Shown here: in pieces, positions 17,373 to 25,365 of the stretch
Position numbering within the stretch: position 1 is the first letter of the stretch
Layout: the number at the start of each line of letters is the position of its first letter
Source: Perlucidibaca piscinae DSM 21586
GTDB taxonomy: Bacteria; Pseudomonadota; Gammaproteobacteria; Pseudomonadales; Moraxellaceae
Assembly (NCBI RefSeq): GCF_000420045.1
Contig: NZ_ATUE01000010.1
Coordinates: 17,847-81,846, forward strand
Length of the DNA stretch: 64,000 nucleotides
Direction of reading: 5' to 3'
The notes under the pieces: model-generated
Databases searched by the model: none
Told to the model about the DNA's origin: nothing
Seen by the model: the letters and a program-made list of their open reading frames with translations, nothing else
Program-made: the position numbers and the translations under genes

Positions 17373-18977
17373 ATGAGCAACAATGTCTTTGATTACATCG
17401 TGGTGGGTGCCGGTTCAGCCGGCTGCGTGGTGGCCTCGCGCCTGACCGAGGACGCCAATGTTCGCGTTCTGCTGCTCGAGGCGGGCGGCCCGGACACCAG
17501 CGTGCTCATCCATGCGCCGGCGGGGGTGGTCGGCATGGTGCCGACCAAGCTCAACGTCGCCGGTTACGAGACGGTGCCGCAACCCGGTCTCAACAACCGT
17601 CGCGGCTACCAGCCGCGCGGCAAGGTCATGGGGGGCAGCTCGTCGGTCAATGCCATGTGCTACGTGCGTGGCAATGCCTGGGACTATGACCACTGGGCCG
17701 TGCTCGGCAACCCGGGCTGGTCATTCAAGGACGTGCTGCCGTATTTCCGCAAGTCCGAAGACAACGACACCTTCGATGACGAGTTCCATGGCAAGGGGGG
17801 GCCGCAGGGCGTGACGCTGCCCAGCGATGCCAGCGACCTCAACCAGACCTTCCTGCAGGCCTGTGCCAACCAGGGCATTCCGACCATTGCCGACTGCAAC
17901 GGGGCCGACCAGTTCGGCGCCTTCATGTACCAGCGCACCATCAAGGACGGTGAGCGTGTCAGCACCGCCAAGGCCTTCATCACCCCGCACCTCGGCCGCC
18001 CCAACCTGACCGTGCTGACGCATGCCCTGACCGAACGCATCCTCGTCGAGAACGGGACTGCCATCGGTGTCAGGGTGCGTCTGAAGGACGGTGTGCAGGA
18101 CTTCATCGCCACCGCCGAAGTCATCGTCAGTGCCGGCGCCTTCGGCTCGCCGCAGCTGCTCATGCTGTCCGGCATCGGCCCGGCCGCGCACCTGCAGCAG
18201 AAGGGAATCGCCGTCGTTCATGACCTGCCCGGCGTGGGTCGCAACCTGCAGGATCACATCGATTACGTGATGACCTACCGCATCCCCAGCGACACCGAAA
18301 GCTTCGGCTTGTCTCTGCGCGGTGCCGTGGCGGTGACCAAGGGCATCCTGCAGTGGCGCAACGAGCGGCGCGGCATCATCACCAGCAATTTCGCCGAGTC
18401 CGGTGCCTTCTTCATGAGCAAGCCCGGCCTTGATGTGCCGGACATGCAGCTGATCTTCATCCCGGCCATCGTCGATGACCATGCCCGCAAGTTCCATCTC
18501 GGTCATGGCTACAGCTGCCACCTGACGCTGCTGCGTCCGCGCAGCCGCGGCTCGGTGACCCTGGTCGACAGCAACCCGGCGACGGCTCCTGCCATCGATC
18601 CCGGCTTCCTTGTCGAACCCGAGGACCTGGAAGATCTGGCGCGGGCCGGCCAGATGATGCGACGCATTCTCGAGGACAGCGCCTTCGATGCCATTCGCGG
18701 CAAGCTGCTCTACGACGTCAAGGCCGATGACCTCGAGGACATGAAGCGCGACATCCGCAACCGTGCAGATACCCAGTACCACCCGGTAGGCACCTGCAAG
18801 ATGGGGCCGGCCAGCGACGGCATGGCCGTGGTCGACCACGCGTTGCGCGTACATGGTTTGCGCAATCTGCGTGTTGCCGACGGCTCCATCATGCCCCGTC
18901 TGGTTGGCGGCAACACCAATGCTCCCATCATCATGATCGGCGAGAAGCTGGCCGACATGCTGCGTCGGGAACATTGA
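17373..18977 (+). CDS. GMC-family FAD oxidoreductase (choline/alcohol dehydrogenase type)
   Basis: 534 residues from ATG 17373; ATG 17343 and 17322 are alternatives. FAD-binding DYIVVGAGSAGCVVASRL opens the protein. GMC signature 1 lies around GGSSSVNAMCYVRG, signature 2 around GAFGSPQLLMLSGIGP. The C-terminus has the active-site YHPVGTCKMG and GGNTNAPIIMIGEK. Best matched to the BetA/AlkJ group, oxidising alcohols and passing electrons to quinone. Substrate specificity is not decidable; with the lipid genes nearby an aliphatic alcohol is plausible. Confidence 0.92.
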   Translation: MSNNVFDYIVVGAGSAGCVVASRLTEDANVRVLLLEAGGPDTSVLIHAPAGVVGMVPTKLNVAGYETVPQPGLNNRRGYQPRGKVMGGSSSVNAMCYVRGNAWDYDHWAVLGNPGWSFKDVLPYFRKSEDNDTFDDEFHGKGGPQGVTLPSDASDLNQTFLQACANQGIPTIADCNGADQFGAFMYQRTIKDGERVSTAKAFITPHLGRPNLTVLTHALTERILVENGTAIGVRVRLKDGVQDFIATAEVIVSAGAFGSPQLLMLSGIGPAAHLQQKGIAVVHDLPGVGRNLQDHIDYVMTYRIPSDTESFGLSLRGAVAVTKGILQWRNERRGIITSNFAESGAFFMSKPGLDVPDMQLIFIPAIVDDHARKFHLGHGYSCHLTLLRPRSRGSVTLVDSNPATAPAIDPGFLVEPEDLEDLARAGQMMRRILEDSAFDAIRGKLLYDVKADDLEDMKRDIRNRADTQYHPVGTCKMGPASDGMAVVDHALRVHGLRNLRVADGSIMPRLVGGNTNAPIIMIGEKLADMLRREH

Positions 18978-19046
18978 CCGGCGTCTGTGCCTGTGCGGGC
19001 AACAGTGCTACCCTCGAATGAGGTTGGGGATGTCTGGGTATTCAAG

Positions 19047-19607
19047 ATGCGCAAACCGCTCGCACATGGCGTGATCCTGATGGTGTCTGTTCTGCTGGGC
19101 GGCTGCCTGGGCGGAATTGACACCAGCTCCCAGTCGTCGGTGCCGGCCGTGACGCAGGAAAAGAAGCGCCACAGTGCGCTGGCCGTGGCGCGTGCCCTGA
19201 CCCGGGTGCTGGGCCCGAACGGCATCGAGGTGCGACACATCGGCCCGAGTCATCAGGTTTTGGTGGTCATGAACGGGGTGCAGGGGTTCCCGCTCGGGCA
19301 GACCACCCTGACGTCGGTCATGCAGGCATCGCTGGACAAGATCGCACGCGTGCTCAACCAGGTGGAGTACAGCCAGGTGCTGATCACCGGTCATACCGAT
19401 GACATCGGCAGCCAGAGCTACAATGCCGAGCTTTCGCGCGATCGCGCCCGCATGATGCTGGATTACCTGAGCCAGCGCGGTCTGCCGCGCAGTCACATGC
19501 TGGCCATCGGCAACGGCAAGCTGTTCCCGGTGGCGGACAACGCGACCGAGGCCGGGCGAGCCGCCAATCGCCGCATGGAAATCAGCATTCAGCTCGTGCC
19601 GCGTTGA
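19047..19607 (+). CDS. OmpA-family lipoprotein
   Basis: 186 residues from ATG 19047. Lipoprotein signal MRKPLAHGVILMVSVLLGGC. The C-terminal half is an OmpA peptidoglycan-binding domain: LITGHTDDIGSQSYNAELSRD, then ARMMLDYLSQRGL and AANRRMEISI. It probably sits in the outer membrane and contacts the cell wall. Its stop overlaps the TTG start of the next gene, forming a three-gene operon with the lipase-like protein and DUF4105. Confidence 0.9.
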   Translation: MRKPLAHGVILMVSVLLGGCLGGIDTSSQSSVPAVTQEKKRHSALAVARALTRVLGPNGIEVRHIGPSHQVLVVMNGVQGFPLGQTTLTSVMQASLDKIARVLNQVEYSQVLITGHTDDIGSQSYNAELSRDRARMMLDYLSQRGLPRSHMLAIGNGKLFPVADNATEAGRAANRRMEISIQLVPR

Positions 19608-21568
19608 TCGTGCCCGTCGCCGCCCGGCGCCAGCAGCACGCAGCGGGTTTCAACATCCTCGCGCGCCTGTTTTCCGTAGCCGGACTCCTGCTTGCACTGG
19701 GGCAGCTGTCGGGCTGTGCCGGGGTCAAGGTCAAGGCCGTTGACGGCACCGACTACCTGACCCAGCGCCGCGGCGACGTGCTCACCACCGGCAAGCTCAG
19801 CGCGGACACGCGCACCGCCCTGCAGGTTGTCGGCATTGTCGAGAAGACCTGCCTGCAGGCGCTGGTCAGCTGTCGGGAGGCCCTGCAGCAAAGCACGGGT
19901 CTGGATGCCGAGCGCCGTCATGCCGCACTTTCCGAACTCTGGCTGCAGCAGGCGCAGCGCGGCGGTCTGGCGCTCAACGATGGGCGCCGCGTCGATGCCT
20001 ATCTGCAGTCGGCGCGTCATGCCTATGTCTACCTGTTCCACAGCGAGCGGGCAGCCAGTGTGAGGGCTTTCGAGGACCGCCAGACCCAGGTTCGCGACTA
20101 CTACAACTTTGCCTTGCAGCAGGTGCTCACGGCCCTGTTCGAGAAACCGTTGCCGACCTGGACCGAGCAGGCGGCACGCAGCGGGCGATTCGAGTTCGAG
20201 TATGCCGGCTGGCGCATCGCCGGCAGCCTCAGCGACGTGCGTCTGGCGCGAGGTCGTCTGCTGCCCGCCAGTCTGCTGCCGGCGGCCTCGCTGTCATTTG
20301 CCGGACTGCGCAACCAGTACCGGCGTGACGGTCTGGGTGCCGAGATGGTGGCGGTGACCGGACAGCGCGTGGTCGAGAGCAATGGCCGTGACCGCACCTT
20401 GTCCTGGCATGAGACGCCGTTTCCTGCGCTGACCGCGATTGCCCGCTTCGAGGGGGACGATGCCGACGCCATCCTGTCGAGTCAGCGCGTCGAGATCTCC
20501 GGCTACGATCCTTATCGCCAGGCACGCGTGAGCGTTGCCGGCCAGCCGGTGCCGCTGGCGGCCAACTTCACCTCGGGCTACGGACTCTGGCTGGCGCGCT
20601 CCGGGTTTGCCAGGCAGTCGCTGCTGACCCTGTTCGGGCGCGGTGACGTGCTTGATTCTCCGCAGATCTACCTGCTGCAGCCCTTCGATCCGAATCGTCG
20701 CATTGTCATCATGCTGCATGGTCTGGCCAGCAGTCCGGAAGCCTGGATCAATGTCGCTAACGAGGTGCTGGGTGACGAGACCCTGCGTCAGCGCTACCAG
20801 ATCTGGCATCTGTACTATCCGACCAATCTGCCGGTGCCGTTCAACCACAAGGCCATTCGCGACGTCATCGTGCAGGCCCTGCAGCACTTCGATCCGGCCG
20901 GACAGTCGGCGGCCAGTCGTGACATGGTGCTGGTCGGGCACAGCATGGGCGGGGTGTTGTCGCGCTTGCTGGTCAGTCGTGCCGACGAGGGTGACTGGGA
21001 GATCTTCCGGCAGCATCTGCCGCAGGGCAGCCAGCGTCAGCTGCCGCGCAAGCTCAAGCCGTATCTGACCTTTGCGCCACTGCCCATGGTCAGTCGCGCC
21101 ATCTTCGTGGCGGCGCCGCATCGCGGCACGGCCTATGCCGATCGGGGCATTCCCCGTGCCCTGGCCAGTCTCGTGCGATTGCCGGTGTCCAGTGTCGCCC
21201 GCCTCAAGGAAATCGGCCAGATACTGGTGGATCCCGCCGGTACCAGCAGCGTCAGCCTGAGCCGGCCATTGAACAGCATAGACAACCTCAGTGATCGTGA
21301 CCCGTACATCCAGTGGGCCGCGCAGTTGCCGGTCAGTCCCGGCGTGATCTATCACAGCATCATGGGCAACGACACGCCAGACCAGCCGCTGCAGGACTCC
21401 AGCGACGGGGTGGTGCCGTATCGCAGTGCGCATCTGCCGGGAGCTGCATCCGAGCTGGTGCTGCCTTCCTGGCACAGCGTGCAGGAGACACCGCAGGCGA
21501 TTGTCGAGATTCGTCGCATCCTGCAGGCCCATCTCGAGGGGCGCGTGGCCCGGGCTGACGCGCAGTGA
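19604..21568 (+). CDS. Alpha/beta-hydrolase lipoprotein (lipase-like)
   Basis: 654 residues. Starts at TTG 19604, overlapping the upstream stop; GTG 19610 is an alternative. A hydrophobic segment ending LSGC is a lipobox. Residues 1-360 are unassigned. The C-terminal hydrolase domain starts near residue 365 (VIMLHGLASSPEAW, oxyanion region), with the nucleophile elbow GHSMGG near 445 and IFVAAPHRGTAYAD near 500. Likely catalytic His is near SWHSVQETP close to the end. Position suggests an envelope-acting esterase or phospholipase. Confidence 0.85.
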   Translation: MIVPVAARRQQHAAGFNILARLFSVAGLLLALGQLSGCAGVKVKAVDGTDYLTQRRGDVLTTGKLSADTRTALQVVGIVEKTCLQALVSCREALQQSTGLDAERRHAALSELWLQQAQRGGLALNDGRRVDAYLQSARHAYVYLFHSERAASVRAFEDRQTQVRDYYNFALQQVLTALFEKPLPTWTEQAARSGRFEFEYAGWRIAGSLSDVRLARGRLLPASLLPAASLSFAGLRNQYRRDGLGAEMVAVTGQRVVESNGRDRTLSWHETPFPALTAIARFEGDDADAILSSQRVEISGYDPYRQARVSVAGQPVPLAANFTSGYGLWLARSGFARQSLLTLFGRGDVLDSPQIYLLQPFDPNRRIVIMLHGLASSPEAWINVANEVLGDETLRQRYQIWHLYYPTNLPVPFNHKAIRDVIVQALQHFDPAGQSAASRDMVLVGHSMGGVLSRLLVSRADEGDWEIFRQHLPQGSQRQLPRKLKPYLTFAPLPMVSRAIFVAAPHRGTAYADRGIPRALASLVRLPVSSVARLKEIGQILVDPAGTSSVSLSRPLNSIDNLSDRDPYIQWAAQLPVSPGVIYHSIMGNDTPDQPLQDSSDGVVPYRSAHLPGAASELVLPSWHSVQETPQAIVEIRRILQAHLEGRVARADAQ

Positions 21569-22590
21569 GGCGCTGGCTGCGCTGGTTTCTGCAAGGGCTG
21601 ATCTGTCTGCTGCTGCTGGCGCTGACGGCTTGGTCCGTGCTGGCGGTGCATTTCCGTCTGGCCCTGGATTCGCCCTGGCTGCAGCTGGCCATGGTGCTGG
21701 TCGGCCTGTCCGGCGTGGCGGCCTGCACGGGCGTCTGCTGGTCGCGCCGGCGCCGTGTCCTGCTGGGCGGCGGGCTTCTGGTTCTGTCCGTGACCGGTCT
21801 CTGGTGGCAGACGGTGCAGCCCTCCAACCAGCGTGACTGGATGGATGAAGTGGCGCATACCCTGACCGGGGAGGTGCGTGGTGATGAGCTGCTGCTGCAC
21901 AACGTGCGCAATTTTCACTGGCGCAGCGAAACCGACTACGACATCCGCTGGGAGACGCGGCGTCATGACCTGCGCCAGCTGCAGTCCGCCGACCTGACAG
22001 TGACCACCTGGGGCATGCCGGCGATTGCCCACATCATGGTGTCGTTCGGCTTTGCCGATGGCCGTTTTCTGGCGTTCTCGGTGGAAACGCGCAAGCAGCG
22101 TGGCGAGGTCTATGACGAGCTGGCCGGTTTCTTCAAGGAATACGAGCTGAGTGTGCTGGGGGCTGACGAGCGGGATGTCATTCGTCTGCGCACCAATGTC
22201 CGTCATGAGCAGGTCTCGCTCTACCGGCTGGCCCTGAGTCCGCAGCAGCAGCGTGCCTTGCTGCTGGAATACGTGGCGACCGCCAATGCGCTGGCGCGCA
22301 CGCCACGCTTCTATCATGCCCTGACGGCGAACTGCACGACCGTGGTGTTTGCCATGGCACGGCAGATTCTCGGTGATCTGCCGGCGGACTACCGGATTCT
22401 GCTGACCGGATACCTGCCCGGTTACGTCCAGGAGATCGGCGGCTTGATGCCGGGCTACACGCTGTCCGAGCTGTCCCGGCGCGGAGCGATCAACGACCGG
22501 GCTCTGGCTGCGGATCGATCAACGGATTTTTCACGCCTGATCCGGGTTGGGGTTCCAGGCTGGGAGCCTCTGACTTCGTCACCCCATTGA
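21565..22590 (+). CDS. DUF4105 membrane protein
   Basis: 341 residues starting at a GTG that overlaps the upstream stop (GTGA). About three hydrophobic helices occupy residues 5-80; the rest is a DUF4105 domain with HNVRNFHWRSETDYDIRWE, VSFGFADGRFLAFSVETRK and YHALTANCTTVVFAMAR. The conserved Cys in TANCTT and nearby His have been noted as protease-like in this family, but activity is not established. Third gene of the OmpA/lipase envelope operon. Confidence 0.85.
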   Translation: MRRWLRWFLQGLICLLLLALTAWSVLAVHFRLALDSPWLQLAMVLVGLSGVAACTGVCWSRRRRVLLGGGLLVLSVTGLWWQTVQPSNQRDWMDEVAHTLTGEVRGDELLLHNVRNFHWRSETDYDIRWETRRHDLRQLQSADLTVTTWGMPAIAHIMVSFGFADGRFLAFSVETRKQRGEVYDELAGFFKEYELSVLGADERDVIRLRTNVRHEQVSLYRLALSPQQQRALLLEYVATANALARTPRFYHALTANCTTVVFAMARQILGDLPADYRILLTGYLPGYVQEIGGLMPGYTLSELSRRGAINDRALAADRSTDFSRLIRVGVPGWEPLTSSPH

Positions 22591-22651
22591 CCGGCTGATG
22601 CGGTACGGCGCCCCAGCGATTGCGTCTGGTCTGACCACGCCGCAGGGTCAG

Positions 22652-23038
22652 CTACACGCCGATGTGCAGCACATTGAGACCAGGCACCAGCAGCAGCAGC
22701 GCCCAGACGCCGGATTGGCCGATGTCATGATGACGTCTGATGGCGAGACCGGCGATGTAGGACAGCCAGAGCAGCATGCTGTAAACGAACAGCGGCCATT
22801 CCAGATCCAGCGACACGCCCAGTGCCAGGAACAGCTTCGATGCCAGCAGGCCGTAGCCGAGCACAAGGATCACCAACGAGAAGCTGAGCCGGACCAGGTA
22901 GTCGATGCGGCTGAGGCGTCCCCGGCCATGCAGCAGCGGCAGCAAGCGCCAGAGCAGCAGCGACAGCAGCACCCCGAGCAGCAGCCATTCCAGCGGATGT
23001 TGCGAAACACTTTCTGCGAGACCGAGTGCGTGTTGCAT
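22652..23038 (-). CDS. DUF805-like membrane protein
   Basis: 128 residues from ATG 23038, with AAGGTGG nine bases or so upstream. Four hydrophobic helices; the signature RRHHDIGQSGVWALLLLVPG matches the C-terminal motif of DUF805 (YhaH-like) proteins. Function unknown. The GacA-type palindrome at 23053-23072 lies only 15 bp upstream of its start codon, so its leader and the sRNA control region share the same DNA. Confidence 0.8.
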   Translation of the reverse strand: MQHALGLAESVSQHPLEWLLLGVLLSLLLWRLLPLLHGRGRLSRIDYLVRLSFSLVILVLGYGLLASKLFLALGVSLDLEWPLFVYSMLLWLSYIAGLAIRRHHDIGQSGVWALLLLVPGLNVLHIGV

Positions 23039-23052
23039 GAGCACCACCTTGG

Positions 23053-23072
23053 TTGTAGGGAATTTCCTACAA
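23053..23072. promoter_or_regulatory. GacA/UvrY/LetA-type response-regulator box
   Basis: TTGTAGGGAATTTCCTACAA, a perfect 7-bp inverted repeat with a 6-base centre. The inner 18 bp match the known GacA box TGTAAGNNATNNCTTACA at 12 of 14 defined positions, and the two differences are symmetric. Its centre is about 180 bp before the inferred sRNA start, the position reported for rsm genes in pseudomonads. Confidence 0.75.
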
Positions 23073-23125
23073 GAGCTGTAGTCATATCCTGAATATGGCC
23101 GCGGATCAAGCTGACGAAACTGGAT

Positions 23126-23144
23126 AGTCACTTTTCAAGTGACT
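23126..23144. repeat. Inverted repeat in sRNA/DUF805 control region
   Basis: AGTCACTT-TTC-AAGTGACT, perfect 8-bp arms, lying midway between the GacA-type box and the inferred sRNA promoter. No T run follows, so it is more likely a protein-binding site than a terminator. Binder unknown. Confidence 0.55.
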
Positions 23145-23207
23145 GTTATGAATGAATTAATTTTTTGATCGTAAGCAAGTTTTCCAGCGTGATGCATTTC
23201 GGTGAGG

Positions 23208-23235
23208 TTGTGTTGCGTTTCTGCAACCGTAAAAT
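23208..23235 (+). promoter_or_regulatory. Sigma-70-type promoter of the candidate sRNA
   Basis: TTGTGT (23208-23213), 16 bp, TAAAAT (23230-23235). The -10 matches consensus at five of six positions and the -35 at three, consistent with a promoter that needs an activator. Predicted start near 23242. Confidence 0.55.
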
Positions 23236-23241
23236 GGAACC

Positions 23242-23399
23242 CATGCCAAGGAGGCAGATCGCAGGAAGCGGTCACGCAGCAGGACGCTGCAGACAGGGAA
23301 GAGGGCCGGAGTGCCCATGCTCAGGGATGGAGCATCAAGGACGATTCCTCGCCAAGGATGGCGATGAAAATGAAAAAAGGACCGTAAGGTCCTTTTTTT
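23242..23399 (+). ncRNA. CsrB/RsmY/Z-like sRNA that would sequester CsrA/RsmA
   Basis: About 158 nt with no convincing reading frame. Six successive hairpins each expose GGA in the loop: TGCC-AAGGA-GGCA (23244-23256), GATCGC-AGGAA-GCGGTC (23257-23273), GCAGC-AGGAC-GCTGC (23276-23290), GGGC-CGGAGT-GCCC (23303-23316), ATGCTC-AGGGATG-GAGCAT (23317-23335) and TCGCC-AAGGAT-GGCGA (23349-23364). Two more GGA sites lie in single-stranded linkers (23297-23299, 23339-23341). A terminator closes the transcript. This is the architecture of Gac/Rsm sRNAs that bind several CsrA dimers. The GacA-type box sits about 180 bp upstream of the start. Confidence 0.87.
23373..23399. terminator. Bidirectional intrinsic terminator
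   Basis: AAAAAAGGACC-GTAA-GGTCCTTTTTTT. Ends the sRNA on the plus strand and can also stop transcription arriving from the DoxX gene on the minus strand. Confidence 0.93.
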
Positions 23400-23481
23400 A
23401 TGCTCGCGATTCAGATCCTGATGTTGCCGGACCTGACAGCGGTTCGGCAGCGGATACCGAAGTACCCGCTGCCGGTCAGCG

Positions 23482-23913
23482 TCAGCGCGTTTCGCCGTCG
23501 AGGCTGAGGCGACCACCACCGAACACGGTGAAGGCAAGCAGACCACCGGCCATGGCCAGGTTCTTCATGAACATGATCTGCTGCATCTGGTCGGCACCGC
23601 CGTGGAAGATCACGCCGGAGACGATGCTGAACACGGCCAGCGCGAGTGCAGCCAGACGGGTCTGGAAGCCGGCCACCAGGGCCAGGCCGCCACCGATCTC
23701 GAGCAGGATGACCAGCGGCAGCAAGGCGCCGGGCAGGCCCATGGATTCCATGTAGCCGGCGGTGCCGGCATAGCCGTCACCGAGCTTGCTGACGCCGGCG
23801 CTGATGAAGATGGCAGCCATCAGGATGCGGGCGGCGAGAATCAGGACGCTGTTGAGGGCGGGCTGGGCAACCACATCGGCAACAGTCTGGTTGATCTGAC
23901 GGAAAAGATTCAT
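23482..23913 (-). CDS. DoxX family membrane protein (second copy)
   Basis: 143 residues, four hydrophobic helices. Diagnostic stretches MAAIFISAGVSKLGDGYAG, GALLPLVILLEIGGGLALVAG and MQQIMFMKNLAMAGGLLAF closely parallel the copy at 11174-11608. Small inner-membrane protein associated with redox stress; exact role unknown. A single gene ending 82 bp before the shared terminator. Confidence 0.9.
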   Translation of the reverse strand: MNLFRQINQTVADVVAQPALNSVLILAARILMAAIFISAGVSKLGDGYAGTAGYMESMGLPGALLPLVILLEIGGGLALVAGFQTRLAALALAVFSIVSGVIFHGGADQMQQIMFMKNLAMAGGLLAFTVFGGGRLSLDGETR

Positions 23914-24033
23914 GGTGTTACTCCTGGCGATTCGGGGGTGTGGGGGCGTTGTCCCTGAAGCAAATCCTATGGGGAGTGATGAGGGAGCACTAGTCCATCT
24001 TTTCGGGACAGATTGTTGCTTTCAAGAAACCAA

Positions 24034-25050
24034 TCAGCCCCCCGTGACATTCATGAAGCGCACCAGCTGCACCTGATCAGTCTCGAATTCGTGGCGTGCC
24101 GGCTTGCTCTGCAGCGCCGTGTGCAGCGCGTGCAGCAGCGGCTGGTCATCCTGGGGATGCTCACGCAGCAGGGCACGCATATCCAGTCCCTGCTCGTGAC
24201 CGAGGCAGAGCAGCAGGCGGCCGTCTGCCGTCATGCGCAGGCGGTTGCAGCTGCCGCAGAAATTCTGCGAATGCGGCGATATGAAGCCCACGCGAGTGCC
24301 CGGGTGGTCGCTCAGGCGCACATAGCGTGCCGGCCCGCCACTGCGGTGATCGCTGTCTTCGAGACGGAAGTGCCGCTCCAGCTGCCGGCGTATGTCGGCA
24401 CTGGCCATGAAGTTCTCGCCACGGGCGCGACCGACCTCGCCCAGCGGCATCTCCTCGATGAAGCTGATGTCAAAACCCTGTGTGATGGCATAGCGCACCA
24501 GGGGGACGATTTCGTCGTCGTTGCGTCCGGCCATGAGCACCGTGTTCAGCTTGATGCCGGCAAAGCCGGCATGGCGCGCGGCGTCGAGACCGGCCAGAAC
24601 GCGCTCCAGGCGACCGTGTCGTGTCAGTTGCCGAAAACGTTCCGGCTGCAGGCTGTCGAGACTGACATTGATGCGGCTGACGCCAGCGGCGGCCAGGGGG
24701 GAGGCGAGCTGCTCCAGCTGCGACCCGTTGCTGGTCAGCACCAGCTCGTGCAGGCCGGGCAGGGCGGAAATGCGCTGGCAGAGCGTGACGATGTCAGGAC
24801 GGATCAGCGGTTCGCCGCCGGTGAGACGGATCTTGCGGATGCCGGCACGCACGAACAGTGCGGCGGTCCGGTACAGCTCATCCGCGCTCAGCAGTGCCTG
24901 CCGGGGCATGAAGGTCATGTCGTCGGCCATGCAGTAGATGCAGCGGAAATCGCAGCGGTCGGTCACCGACAGACGCAGATAGTCGATGTGGCGGCCCAGT
25001 CCGTCGACCAGGGCAGGTTCCGGGTGGCTCGGCAGATGCCGCGAGGTCAT
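24034..25050 (-). CDS. moaA: GTP 3',8-cyclase MoaA (molybdenum cofactor biosynthesis)
   Basis: 338 residues from ATG 25050, which has AGGAG nine bases upstream; ATG 25077 is an alternative. Radical-SAM cluster motif CDFRCIYC near residue 35, GGEP in LTGGEPLIRP, and the second 4Fe-4S site CGSCNRLRMTADGRLLLC near the C-terminus. Converts GTP to the cyclised precursor of molybdopterin. Divergent from nasTS: nitrate reductase needs this cofactor, so its place here makes functional sense. Other moa genes are not in the window. Confidence 0.95.
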   Translation of the reverse strand: MTSRHLPSHPEPALVDGLGRHIDYLRLSVTDRCDFRCIYCMADDMTFMPRQALLSADELYRTAALFVRAGIRKIRLTGGEPLIRPDIVTLCQRISALPGLHELVLTSNGSQLEQLASPLAAAGVSRINVSLDSLQPERFRQLTRHGRLERVLAGLDAARHAGFAGIKLNTVLMAGRNDDEIVPLVRYAITQGFDISFIEEMPLGEVGRARGENFMASADIRRQLERHFRLEDSDHRSGGPARYVRLSDHPGTRVGFISPHSQNFCGSCNRLRMTADGRLLLCLGHEQGLDMRALLREHPQDDQPLLHALHTALQSKPARHEFETDQVQLVRFMNVTGG

Positions 25051-25095
25051 GTCGGTCAGACTCCTGATGGTCGGCATGACACGGTACAGGCCCAT

Positions 25096-25177
25096 GTGCC
25101 GCTGGCAGCGGGGCACGACGCACGCTGCCGGTTCGCCTGCAGAGCAGGAAGCGTGCCAGTGTGGTCAGGCAGGCGAA
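25096..25177 (-). promoter_or_regulatory. Structured leader upstream of moaA
   Basis: Two consecutive hairpins on the moaA strand: perfect 9-bp arms TTCGCCTGC/GCAGGCGAA (25132-25140, 25169-25177) enclosing 28 nt, then GTGCCGCT paired with AGCGG..GGCAC (25096-25116). The position fits a 5' leader element, and Moco-responsive leaders are known for moaA in some gammaproteobacteria. I cannot match it to that consensus by eye. Confidence 0.3.
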
Positions 25178-25262
25178 ATGCCGACAAGGCCTGCATCCGT
25201 GCTGTCAGGCGCGGATGTCTTCACAGTATGCCTGCTCCGGTGCAGGGCAGGCGAGCGCTAGC

Positions 25263-25279
25263 TGCGCCGTGCTGGTGCG
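25263..25279. promoter_or_regulatory. NtrC-type enhancer site upstream of nasT
   Basis: TGCGCC-GTGC-TGGTGCG matches the NtrC consensus TGCACC-N4-TGGTGCA with two changes (A to G), keeping the 17-bp spacing. It lies about 76 bp before the predicted nasT start. A second repeat, TGCGCCC-N6-GGGCGCA, follows at 25288-25307. Confidence 0.6.
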
Positions 25280-25320
25280 ATGCACGATGCGCCCGGGCGG
25301 GGGCGCAGGTGTCAGGACGA

Positions 25321-25336
25321 TGGCATGTCCCTTGCT
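25321..25336 (+). promoter_or_regulatory. Sigma-54 promoter of nasTS
   Basis: TGGCATGTCCCTTGCT, with GG at -24 and GC at -12 exactly ten bases apart and the TTGCT core intact. Predicted start near 25347, about 19 bases before the nasT GTG codon. Confidence 0.8.
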
Positions 25337-25365
25337 TGGCATTGACGGATCCAAGGAGTGACTCC

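Noticed and set aside
23165..23755. 196-codon plus-strand frame across the sRNA locus
   Set aside because: No family resemblance, it runs through a strong terminator and into the antisense of DoxX; the RNA structure explains the sequence better.
24013..25365. Long open frame upstream of nasT that would extend the protein by 451 residues
   Set aside because: It reads antisense through moaA; nasT has a good ribosome site and GTG start at 25366.
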